Below, piece by piece: positions 36,414-43,022 of a stretch of 64,000 nucleotides of DNA (positions within the stretch are counted from its first letter, which is position 1; each line of letters starts with the position of its first letter). Source of the DNA: Pasteurellaceae bacterium (GTDB lineage: Bacteria > Pseudomonadota > Gammaproteobacteria > Enterobacterales > Pasteurellaceae); the NCBI GenBank assembly GCA_030527795.1, contig JAUNAB010000008.1, forward strand, positions 40,433 through 104,432, in the 5' to 3' direction. A program made the translations under genes and the position numbers. The notes under the pieces were generated by a model. The model ran no database searches. It was not told the origin of the DNA and saw only the letters and a list, made by a program, of their open reading frames with translations.

Positions 36414-37001
36414 ATGACAAAAGTAGGTTTTGCTCGCGTATCAACGCAACAGCAAGATTTATCTGAACAGATAAGAGCCTTGGAAGAGTATGGTTGTAAA
36501 AAAATTTTTTCCGGCAAACATTCAGGTAAAGCAGAAAAAAATAAAGAACAATTAGATGAGTTGCTCAATTATATTCGTGAAGGAGATGTGGTTGTTGTTA
36601 CAAAATTAGACCGACTTGGAAGAAGCCTCAGCCAATGTTTGAGTATTCTTGAGCAATTTAAGAAACAAAATATAGGTTTCGTTGCGATACATCAAGGGAT
36701 AGATACGCGAATGCAAGACAATCCAATGGGGATGGTCTTAATTCAGTTATTGGGGATTTTTGCTGAGTTAGAGCGCAATTTTATTATTGAGCGTACCCAA
36801 GAGGGAAAACGTGTAAAATTAGCTGCCGGAAACTCAAACGCGTTAGGTGGAAGACCGAGAAAAGTGACTGACACTGTTCGCAAAAAAATTTATAAAGACT
36901 TTTCCTCCGGATTTTCAATTCGTGATGCAGTCGATAAATATGGACTATCAAGAGCAACCATTGCTCGATTAAAAGGTGAATTCAATAGATTAAATACTTA
37001 A
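36414..37001 (+). CDS. Serine recombinase (resolvase/invertase type)
   Basis: 195-residue Pin/Hin-like site-specific recombinase. Catalytic Ser10 lies in GFARVSTQQQD, the conserved VVVTKLDRLGRS segment follows near residues 60-70, and GIFAELERNFIIERTQEG leads to the E helix. The C-terminal DNA-binding domain contains GRPRKVTDTVRKKI and an HTH (SIRDAVDKYGLSRATIARL). It could invert or resolve DNA or serve as a regulator of copy or dimer state. Palindromes suitable as binding sites lie about 320 bases upstream. Confidence 0.92.
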   Translation: MTKVGFARVSTQQQDLSEQIRALEEYGCKKIFSGKHSGKAEKNKEQLDELLNYIREGDVVVVTKLDRLGRSLSQCLSILEQFKKQNIGFVAIHQGIDTRMQDNPMGMVLIQLLGIFAELERNFIIERTQEGKRVKLAAGNSNALGGRPRKVTDTVRKKIYKDFSSGFSIRDAVDKYGLSRATIARLKGEFNRLNT

Positions 37002-37007
37002 TTAACC

Positions 37008-37970
37008 ATGAATAATATTACAACTCGAATTTTTTCATTCTTTCAATTATGCTCCAAGTTTTTAAAAGCAACAACACCAACAATCATCACTTGTTACAAC
37101 CTCAATTATATTCTCCAGCAAAATAAAACGCAGTTTAAGCCTAAATTAAAACCCGATAATCATCTTGGAGATAGACGTTATTTTTGGGAATTTTTCAATG
37201 AATATTGCATAAAATGGCGTTATCGAAAATATGAAGGAAGAGTAGCATCATCCTTTAACAATGAATTCTTACCTATGTTAAACAATTTGCACTCTTCGAC
37301 AATGATTCCAAATTGGTCATGTGAGATTCAAACCATCACAAATGTCAGTAGCTCTAAATCGCTACTGTCTGAATTTACCAATCTGGACGATCTTGTTATA
37401 CAAGATAGTCAAGATTTGATTTCTGGAATCACGTTAGAAAATTTATCAAAGAACATGAGCCATTATGAAAGCCAGATTTTCTACAAGACGAACGAAATCG
37501 TTTCTTGTGAATTGTGGTCAAAAACATTTACTTGGCATAACACAGGTGGCAGTCATCACTTTGCAGCAGCAAGGTATATTGCTGGTAAGTTAGATGAAAA
37601 AATCCCTCTTAGAGCTAAACTGGAATTGGCTTATATTGATGAGGAGAAGTTTCACCATCTTTTTTCTAAATATGAAATCTTTATGATTTCTAATAGGGAC
37701 ACGGAACAATATCAACTTTTGTTTGAAACATTATTGAACTCAAAAATCCCTTTTATTACTGCACCAATAAATTCGTATTTTAGTGATAATAAAGATTACT
37801 CATCATTGAGATTATTGGCATTTTATCGCACCGACAACGGTTCTCAGCCGGTTATCTCGTGTTTTAAACGCTCTAGTGCACTGAATTTATATGATTATTT
37901 TCATCATCTCATTGTTCGACAGGAATTGATGAAAAAGGAGCTTAGAGAAGTGTTATACCCTGAAATTTAA
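37008..37970 (+). CDS. Protein of unknown function following the serine recombinase
   Basis: 320 residues, starting six bases after the recombinase stop, so probably in the same operon. There is no signal peptide and no transmembrane segment. The most distinctive stretch is WHNTGGSHHFAAARYIAGKL near residues 177-196, a histidine-rich motif like those of proteins I recall annotated as DUF6685; the rest is mixed alpha/beta. The ribosome site is weak. Function unknown; the conserved histidines suggest an enzyme or a metal site. Confidence 0.75.
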   Translation: MNNITTRIFSFFQLCSKFLKATTPTIITCYNLNYILQQNKTQFKPKLKPDNHLGDRRYFWEFFNEYCIKWRYRKYEGRVASSFNNEFLPMLNNLHSSTMIPNWSCEIQTITNVSSSKSLLSEFTNLDDLVIQDSQDLISGITLENLSKNMSHYESQIFYKTNEIVSCELWSKTFTWHNTGGSHHFAAARYIAGKLDEKIPLRAKLELAYIDEEKFHHLFSKYEIFMISNRDTEQYQLLFETLLNSKIPFITAPINSYFSDNKDYSSLRLLAFYRTDNGSQPVISCFKRSSALNLYDYFHHLIVRQELMKKELREVLYPEI

Positions 37971-37990
37971 CATTAAGCTCAGAGTATGTA

Positions 37991-38023
37991 TAAAAAAGCC
38001 CCTATCTCGAAAGATAAGGGCAT
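37991..38023 (-). terminator. Terminator of the methyltransferase-like gene
   Basis: Read on the minus strand, GCCCTTATCT-TTCG-AGATAGGGGC is followed by TTTTTTAT, a textbook terminator. It sits directly after the stop of the methyltransferase-like gene and faces the end of the plus-strand unknown gene. Confidence 0.85.
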
Positions 38024-38026
38024 GGA

Positions 38027-38791
38027 TTAATAAAACATTGGTTCATTTTCCCAATCAATTTCAAACGGCAATTCTTCCACTGGTTCAGATTCAATTTGTT
38101 GAATTTCTGGTTCAGTCTCTAAATCTGCGCATGCTAATTTATTGTCCCAGTTCCCCCATAGATGAGCAGTTGTGTATAAATGATGATGAACCTCATTTTT
38201 TAAGGTATCCCCAATTATCACTTCTCCAGGTATGTGTAAAAGAGTCATTTGAATATAACACATCATCGCAGCGGTAAAATCCAAATCCCTTGCCTGGACC
38301 CACATCTGCTGCTGCGGATTAAACTGTTCCTGACGTAAATAATTATAGGATTCTATAATCATAACACCGGAGCCGCACGTAGGCTCTTGCAACGTGATAA
38401 ATCCACGTCGTTGAATTAACTCATGACAATTAGATAATGTCATTGCCGCCATCGCGTGTGCAACATGGCTCGGTGTGAAATGCTGCGCTTTATATCTATC
38501 ACCAAGCTCTAATCCCATAAAAACCGAGCCTAAAAAATCATAGGTCTTGTTTTCAAGGGCTTCTACCACAATCACACTAAGCTCAACTAACTTTTGCTTT
38601 TCATCATCTGTGTAGTGACCTACAGCCGTCTGATAACGCTGTTTCAGCGTTTCATCCGCTGACTCACCATACAAAACCAGATAAAACTCAAGTCCCAAAA
38701 TCGTTATAAAGTCATAGAACACTTCAGAACGCCGGTAATGAGGTGCAATTGATTTAAAAAGTGCGGTAAATTTTTGTTCAAAATCCATCAT
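38027..38791 (-). CDS. N6-adenine methyltransferase-like protein without a visible catalytic NPPY motif
   Basis: 254 residues resembling HsdM-type N-6 DNA methylases. Residues around 100 have YKAQHFTPSHVAHAMA, typical of that class, and LQEPTCGSGVMIIES (about 134-148) is the AdoMet-binding motif I. The catalytic (N/D)PP(Y/F) motif expected after VIIGDTL is not present; the sequence continues into a histidine-rich stretch and an acidic tail. It may be a shortened enzyme using another motif, or a non-catalytic decoy. It is preceded by one of the five switch-like leaders and shares the block with ArdC, suggesting a role against host restriction on entry. Confidence 0.75.
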   Translation of the reverse strand: MMDFEQKFTALFKSIAPHYRRSEVFYDFITILGLEFYLVLYGESADETLKQRYQTAVGHYTDDEKQKLVELSVIVVEALENKTYDFLGSVFMGLELGDRYKAQHFTPSHVAHAMAAMTLSNCHELIQRRGFITLQEPTCGSGVMIIESYNYLRQEQFNPQQQMWVQARDLDFTAAMMCYIQMTLLHIPGEVIIGDTLKNEVHHHLYTTAHLWGNWDNKLACADLETEPEIQQIESEPVEELPFEIDWENEPMFY

Positions 38792-38847
38792 GGATCACTC
38801 CTAAAATATCGGGAGTCATCCCCTTTGGGGAAAAACTCCCCCAAGGG
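38792..38847 (-). promoter_or_regulatory. Switch-like leader 1 (before the methyltransferase-like gene)
   Basis: Read toward the gene: a hairpin CCCTTGGGG...CCCCAAAGGG (38821-38847), then GGATGACTCC (38811-38820 region), which can pair with GGAGTGATCC (38792-38801) carrying the Shine-Dalgarno GGAG; 9 of 10 positions match. GGGAGT inside the first hairpin can instead pair with ACTCCC. The first and last pairings are compatible; the alternative frees the ribosome site. Confidence 0.6.
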
Positions 38848-38856
38848 TAGAAGATG

Positions 38857-38886
38857 AAAAAGTGCGGTCAAATTTGGCCGCACTTT
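38857..38886 (-). terminator. Terminator built from a Haemophilus-type uptake-sequence pair
   Basis: AAAAAGTGCGGTCAAATTTG and the inverted GGCCGCACTTT form a stem just downstream of the ardC stop. Its core is AAGTGCGGT (38860-38868), the classical Haemophilus dialect, unlike the CCGCGGT pairs used as terminators in the flanking chromosome. Confidence 0.75.
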
Positions 38887-38903
38887 CAGAAGGTAAAAAT
38901 GAA

Positions 38904-39842
38904 TTAAGCGGCAAGACGCGCTTCTTGATTGAATTTATCAATCAAATATTGCGTTGCTTCCCGTGCTTGTGATGAAGCACGAAAAATCGCTTTCTTATCG
39001 GATTTCAATGCTTGAATCCAATGATCGGTATACGCCGCATTTTGCGAAATATTGTTGCAAACATTCATATGTGCACAGGTAAATGCACTAGTCAGTTCGG
39101 CTATCAATTCCTCGAATGCGTAGCGTTTAGAACCGAATTTATCAAAATTGACAATCCCCTCTCGATTCAGCCGGTCTTTATGCCCGGTTGCGTGGCCACA
39201 TTCATGTAGTAAGGTGGCATAGTAATCATCGGCAGAGTGAAACTTTTCAAAATCCGGCATCACAATGCAATCCCGTTTTGGCATATAACAAGCCCGATCT
39301 TGTGCTTTGTTATATAGCGGAATCCCCATTTTAGTCGGTAGCACATCTAAATCCGGGCGTGAGATCATCTCTGATGAAGTTTCCGGTGTAGGAAAATCTT
39401 CATAGTATTCTTCTAATCCATCACACTGCTCAATATTGAACACATGATGGCCGCGAATGAACACTGAAGATTTCATTTTCGGTTCACCGTTTTCATCAAA
39501 AATCACATTGCCGTCATCATCTTTTTCTTCAAACAGATTTTGTTTATAGAAAATGATGACTGTACTTTTCTCACCGGCTCTCACTTGTCCGCCTAGATGA
39601 TTTGCCCCTTGAAATGTGACCCATTTACGTTGTTTGAACCCTTTTTGACACGAGTTCATCCAAAGTAAAAGTACGTTGATACCGGAATATAAGCGACCGC
39701 TTTCGCCATTGCATGGAATCACCATCGATGGAAAACCATTATCCCAAGGTCTTTGCCAAGGCATTGTTCCTTGTTCTAGGGTTTCCACAATTTGATCAGT
39801 GATTTGTTGGTATAAATCTTTAGGTTGGGTTTGTTTTTTCAT
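38904..39842 (-). CDS. ArdC-like antirestriction / zincin-like metallopeptidase
   Basis: 312 residues. The N-terminal part (about 8-130) is an ArcN-type single-strand DNA-binding domain (IVETLEQGTMPWQRPW and NGESGRLYSGINVLLLW). The C-terminal part (about 160-300) is a zincin-like peptidase domain with HECGHATGH (213-221) as the zinc motif and a glutamate in the following ELIAELTSAF. ArdC of plasmid pSa protects incoming DNA from restriction. The gene lies in the maintenance block with the methyltransferase-like gene. Its leader can hide the ribosome site. Confidence 0.88.
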   Translation of the reverse strand: MKKQTQPKDLYQQITDQIVETLEQGTMPWQRPWDNGFPSMVIPCNGESGRLYSGINVLLLWMNSCQKGFKQRKWVTFQGANHLGGQVRAGEKSTVIIFYKQNLFEEKDDDGNVIFDENGEPKMKSSVFIRGHHVFNIEQCDGLEEYYEDFPTPETSSEMISRPDLDVLPTKMGIPLYNKAQDRACYMPKRDCIVMPDFEKFHSADDYYATLLHECGHATGHKDRLNREGIVNFDKFGSKRYAFEELIAELTSAFTCAHMNVCNNISQNAAYTDHWIQALKSDKKAIFRASSQAREATQYLIDKFNQEARLAA

Positions 39843-39903
39843 GGCTGTTCTCCAAAGTTAAAAAGGGAACAGCCCCACAGAGGAACTGATTCCCCTATGG
39901 GTA
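39843..39903 (-). promoter_or_regulatory. Switch-like leader 2 (before ardC)
   Basis: Read toward the gene: a 12-pair hairpin CCCATAGGGGAA...TTCCTCTGTGGG including two G-U pairs, then GGCTGTTCCC (39865-39874), which pairs eight of eight with GAACAGCC lying between the Shine-Dalgarno GGAG and the ATG (39843-39850). GGGGAATCAG in the first hairpin can compete for the same middle strand. Confidence 0.65.
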
Positions 39904-39932
39904 GGCTCACACAAGGTGAGGAAAAGGTAAAA

Positions 39933-40784
39933 TTAAGCTACAAGCGTCAATGGTCGAATTCGACTAAACGTTTGTGAATACCGGTGAATATTTTGCTTGG
40001 CGTGTTGAATTACCTCACTAATTAATTCACTTTTATAGCCGGAATAACGATTGTCGTCAGTATCAAAAACTAGGTTGATCCAATCACTCTCACCAAGGGC
40101 TATATTCGTGCGACGATCACGCACAACAGCGTAAACTTCCGCACATTGCGAACGTTTATCAATCAATGATTGACAAAGCTGTTGCATATCTTCGTCATCT
40201 TCATAGGTGAAGAAATAAGAAAAATCCACTGGAGCAGTTATCAATTCCACGCTAAATTGGGCGGTATTAAATTGATAGACTGTTTGCTTCTCGTACGGTG
40301 TCGATTCCAAAATACCGTAGCCGGCACTTTCCAAGTGTCGAGATGTATCTCGAATATACCGCTCAAGATCAGTCACAAATTCATCCCAAAGGACTTGATA
40401 TGTACTGACTTTCGTTCGGGGAAAATACCAGTCTTGTCGAGCTTCCGGTTCGGTAAAGAAATACAATCCATCAGACTTTGGTAAGTCAATTTCCATTGTA
40501 TTAAAATGGGAATAGCGATAACCAAAGCTATTACGATAAATCGTAAAATGGCTCATATCTTCCCATTCCATTATCCTATTAACCAATAACAAAAACATTT
40601 TCTGCTTACGTTTGGTATTAGGATAAATGTTGTTAAATAAACGGCATAAATCGTCCGGATATAATTTCCCGTAAAATGCCATACCGTCACCTTGACAATA
40701 GCCTAAAGACCAGCGGATTTCTAAATCATCCGGAAATCCGGCAGTGACTAATTGTGACGAAAAATAAGCGCGTAAAAGATCCAT
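39933..40784 (-). CDS. ICE maintenance-block protein of unknown function
   Basis: About 283 residues, soluble, rich in aromatic residues (FYGKLYPDDLCRLFNNIYPN, FTIYRNSFGYRYSHF), with no motif I can assign. The longer frame from 40799 is possible. ATG 40784 is preferred because the Shine-Dalgarno GGAG and the leader code word lie immediately before it, as in the neighbouring genes. Shared leader type and spacing suggest it is coregulated with ArdC and the methyltransferase-like protein. Confidence 0.7.
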   Translation of the reverse strand: MDLLRAYFSSQLVTAGFPDDLEIRWSLGYCQGDGMAFYGKLYPDDLCRLFNNIYPNTKRKQKMFLLLVNRIMEWEDMSHFTIYRNSFGYRYSHFNTMEIDLPKSDGLYFFTEPEARQDWYFPRTKVSTYQVLWDEFVTDLERYIRDTSRHLESAGYGILESTPYEKQTVYQFNTAQFSVELITAPVDFSYFFTYEDDEDMQQLCQSLIDKRSQCAEVYAVVRDRRTNIALGESDWINLVFDTDDNRYSGYKSELISEVIQHAKQNIHRYSQTFSRIRPLTLVA

Positions 40785-40845
40785 AATGCGTTTCTCCATA
40801 ATAAAGGGAAACGCATCCCAAGGGAAAAGCGTTTCCCTTGGGGGT
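40785..40845 (-). promoter_or_regulatory. Switch-like leader 3
   Basis: The clearest of the set. Hairpin CCCAAGGGAA/TTCCCTTGGG is perfect over ten pairs. GGGAAACGC (40829-40837) can pair perfectly with GCGTTTCCC (40806-40814). The same middle strand ATGCGTTTC can pair perfectly over nine bases with GAAACGCAT next to the Shine-Dalgarno and start codon (40786-40794). Confidence 0.7.
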
Positions 40846-40865
40846 AAAGGTTTTGATGATAAAGG

Positions 40866-41018
40866 CTATGAAATAAATTCAACCCGCACTATTCTGTCTC
40901 GGTTGTCGAACCCGATTATTGAGCCTATCGCATAATAGGCGCGGATATCATTTTCAGTACCTTTAATTCGAGTGATGACATGATCACCACTCTCAAAGGT
41001 AATTTTAACTGTATGCAT
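40866..41018 (-). CDS. Small protein of unknown function (50 residues)
   Basis: ATG 41018 to TAG 40866. The product has MHTVKITFESGDHVITRIKG at the start, a beta-rich profile, and ends with DRIVRVEFIS. It resembles small proteins of plasmid and ICE leading regions but I cannot name a family. The dedicated switch-like leader and the AGGAG site make translation credible. Confidence 0.6.
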   Translation of the reverse strand: MHTVKITFESGDHVITRIKGTENDIRAYYAIGSIIGFDNRDRIVRVEFIS

Positions 41019-41073
41019 AACGTGCTCCTAATGAAAGGGAACACGCCCGTTGGGAACGCATTCCCAATCGGGT
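41019..41073 (-). promoter_or_regulatory. Switch-like leader 4
   Basis: Hairpin CCCGATTGGGAA-TGCG-TTCCCAACGGG with a one-base bulge (41048-41072). CGTGTTCC (41038-41045) can pair over eight bases, one G-U, with GGAGCACG (41021-41028), which includes the Shine-Dalgarno of the 50-residue protein. GGGAATGCG competes for the same strand using G-U pairs. Confidence 0.6.
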
Positions 41074-41118
41074 AAATAAAAACCTTAATAGCATAACTAT
41101 CAAAGTTTTAAGGTGAAA

Positions 41119-41262
41119 TCATTCAGATCCGAGCTTCTTCGAGATATTTGACTGCGGTTTTTTCCCCGTAATTTCATCCCAATTTGCCCAATATACCAGA
41201 CCAACAAAAATACCGGCTATGAGCGTAAGCGAACCTAACATAAAGAAAAGTGGCCAGTTCAT
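41119..41262 (-). CDS. Small single-pass membrane protein (47 residues)
   Basis: ATG 41262 to TGA 41119, with AAGGAGATACGAA just upstream. It has a hydrophobic stretch FFMLGSLTLIAGIFVGLVYW (residues about 6-25) and a charged tail. The start overlaps the stop of the preceding 83-residue gene by four bases, so the two are probably translationally coupled. Function unknown. Confidence 0.55.
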   Translation of the reverse strand: MNWPLFFMLGSLTLIAGIFVGLVYWANWDEITGKKPQSNISKKLGSE

Positions 41263-41510
41263 TTCGTATCTCCTTGATCATTTTTTGATTTGATATCTGC
41301 GGAATAAGCACATAGATGCCCTATTATCCACATAACCAAACCGAAAAGAAAGAGAAGAATACCTTCAAGGAAAGAGATATTATCCGAAGGTAAAATAACC
41401 CCGACAATACCAATTCCCATCAAGTAAGCGGCCTTGCGTAAGTCATCGCTCAAACGAAGAAGTGTTGCTGGTTGCAACTGATGCAATGTCGATTTCAACT
41501 TATCTCTCAT
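41259..41510 (-). CDS. Small membrane protein of unknown function (83 residues)
   Basis: A short amphipathic N-terminus (KLKSTLHQLQPATLLRLSDDL) followed by two hydrophobic segments (YLMGIGIVGVILPS and LLFLFGLVMWIIGHLC), and a charged tail ending KNDQGDTK. Its start overlaps the stop of the upstream 85-residue gene (ATGA). No family recognised; part of a tight three-gene run. Confidence 0.65.
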   Translation of the reverse strand: MRDKLKSTLHQLQPATLLRLSDDLRKAAYLMGIGIVGVILPSDNISFLEGILLFLFGLVMWIIGHLCAYSADIKSKNDQGDTK

Positions 41511-41764
41511 TGCCTTCTTCCTCCGGAAACTAACAATGTATTTTCATCTTTCTGAGTTACCTCTAAAAAACGAAAATGTGAACCGTGTTTTGCCGGCATT
41601 TTTTGCAAAAATCTGACTGTACTTTCACCAGGTTGACGAGCCTCCCATACGGCTTTCGCTGTCTGAATAATTTCATCAGCTAAGGCTTGATGTGGCTTAA
41701 TCCCAGGTTGTTGATATTTCGGCATATAATCTCCGATTGCCGAGAGTAAAATATGTACTCTCAT
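41507..41764 (-). CDS. Small soluble protein of unknown function (85 residues)
   Basis: The frame is open from 41842, but ATG 41764 (MRVHILLSAIGDY) stands right after the Shine-Dalgarno and leader code word, so the product is 85 residues. Internal features are QALADEIIQTAKAVWEARQP and LQKMPAKHGSHFRFLEV. No domain recognised. It heads the run of the 85-, 83- and 47-residue genes. Confidence 0.6.
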   Translation of the reverse strand: MRVHILLSAIGDYMPKYQQPGIKPHQALADEIIQTAKAVWEARQPGESTVRFLQKMPAKHGSHFRFLEVTQKDENTLLVSGGRRQ

Positions 41765-41838
41765 TGTGTTTCTCCTCGAATTTATCAGGGAAACACAATC
41801 TTCCTTTCCAGGGAAAATGTGTTTCCCCAAAGGAAATA
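41765..41838 (-). promoter_or_regulatory. Switch-like leader 5
   Basis: The strand ATTGTGTTTCCC (41788-41799) pairs perfectly over ten bases with GAAACACAAT, which overlaps the start codon (41763-41772). It also pairs perfectly over ten bases with GGGAAACACA (41818-41827) inside an upstream hairpin TTCCTTTGGGGAA...TTTTCCCTGGAAAGGAA. So the ribosome site is either hidden or free. Confidence 0.7.
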
Positions 41839-41862
41839 GCAACCTAACTCAAAGGTTAGACT

Positions 41863-42219
41863 TTAGTAATACCAAAACAATATTGCAGCAGAGATTGCCC
41901 CCATCAATAACCCAACTAAGGTCATTGAAATAGTGACTTTTAAGTGACGGCGTTTAAGCCGTGCAACCTCTTCACAATGAGAAAGTTCTTGTTGTTGATG
42001 CAACATATCGTGGAATTCAGCTTGCTCAGCTAAACGTTGCTCAACATCATTCTCGATGCTGTGATGGATAGCTTGGCTGACCCCCGATAATTTATGTCGC
42101 GTCGCAACGACCGCTTTACCTAACCCGAGTCCAAAAAAATAGGAAAGGGATTTTTTAGGTTTTTCGGTTTGTTGCGTTTTTTCAGATGCAAAAGGATCGA
42201 AAGGAAGTGAATTGCTCAT
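41863..42219 (-). CDS. Small membrane protein of unknown function (118 residues)
   Basis: ATG 42219 (MSNSLPFDPFASEKTQQ) has GGAG nine bases upstream; a longer frame to 42255 is less likely. The polar N-terminal two thirds include a coiled-coil-like QRLAEQAEFHDMLHQQQELS. One C-terminal transmembrane helix (VTISMTLVGLLMGAISAAIL) anchors it. Its upstream region has a hairpin but the switch arrangement of its neighbours is degenerate. Function unknown. Confidence 0.65.
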   Translation of the reverse strand: MSNSLPFDPFASEKTQQTEKPKKSLSYFFGLGLGKAVVATRHKLSGVSQAIHHSIENDVEQRLAEQAEFHDMLHQQQELSHCEEVARLKRRHLKVTISMTLVGLLMGAISAAILFWYY

Positions 42220-42577
42220 AATTGAGTTCTCCATTGAAGTTAAAAAGACGTTCAAGGAGAAATGCCCTGCAGGGACAATTTTCCCTGAACAGGTTAAGAT
42301 TAGGATACATTCTCAGTCGAATGACTGAACCCTCTTTCAGAATGCTGAGAGTATTTCGGCATTTGAACACAACTACCACATCGGGCTAGTTCGTTGCTTC
42401 TCAAGTGTTCTGCAACTTATAAGGGCTACAAAGTAGCGACTTAATAGCCTTATCATACATCATTTCTTGCTGTTTATTTGCACAATAATTGTTTCTATCT
42501 TAAAGAGAATTAAGCATTTAGTTCAACACGGAAGTTCGTTAATGTGGGGATATTTATCTTTATTTTGGGAAAATGAA
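42220..42577. other. Divergent intergenic region between maintenance block and transfer genes
   Basis: About 360 bases. It holds several short dyads, including CTGAA-CCCTCT-TTCAG near 42318-42333, a CAGGGAAAATTGTCCCTG hairpin near 42274-42291 and AAGGGCTA...TAGCCTT near 42421-42453. Promoters for the leftward block and the rightward TIGR03757-56-55 group must lie here, but I cannot place them confidently. Confidence 0.5.
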
Positions 42578-43021
42578 ATGTTCACGCGAATAGCGATCTT
42601 ATCCCTCTTATTTAGCCCACCTATTTTTGCGGAACAAATACCACCAGAGGTACAGATTTCTGTATTTAGCACAGCGGTTTATCCAATTCAAAACCCCCAA
42701 CTGGCTCACGCTGTGCACTACTTAGATGGCGTAGAGCAGTGGGAAGCTCACTTTAGCCAGACGTTGAGCTCTAATCCCGCGCAAGCCGAACACCAAGCTA
42801 AAAGTCTACTTGAGGCAGCAGAAACGCAAAATCAGCTCAGAGAATTGTACAAAACCTACCAGAGTGTCATTGTCGGTTGGCAAAACGGCATCCGTAAGGT
42901 ACCCGCTGTATTGTTTGAACACCCGTTAGTCGGAAAAGGCGTGGTATATGGTGAAAACGATGTAAAAAAAGCGATTTCATACTGGGAAAACTGGCTAGAA
43001 CAACAAAAAAGAGAGGAATAA
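42578..43021 (+). CDS. ICE transfer protein, TIGR03757/PFL_4709-like
   Basis: 147-residue exported protein with a signal peptide (MFTRIAILSLLFSPPIFA). The mature N-terminus EVQISVFSTAVYPIQN and the following YLDGVEQWE fit the TIGR03757 family of integrating-conjugative-element proteins as I recall it. ATG 42578 is chosen for its signal peptide; ATG 42542 is possible and would add 12 residues. The family lies with TIGR03756 and TIGR03755, as here, and is thought to support the mating apparatus in the periplasm. Confidence 0.75.
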   Translation: MFTRIAILSLLFSPPIFAEQIPPEVQISVFSTAVYPIQNPQLAHAVHYLDGVEQWEAHFSQTLSSNPAQAEHQAKSLLEAAETQNQLRELYKTYQSVIVGWQNGIRKVPAVLFEHPLVGKGVVYGENDVKKAISYWENWLEQQKREE

Positions 43022-43022
43022 T

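Noticed and set aside
42219..42300. A sixth switch-like leader before the 118-residue membrane protein
   Set aside because: It has a CAGGGAAAATTGTCCCTG hairpin, but I could not find the A/B/C complementarity; only TTCTCC/GGAGAA (6 bp) remains, which is too weak to claim.
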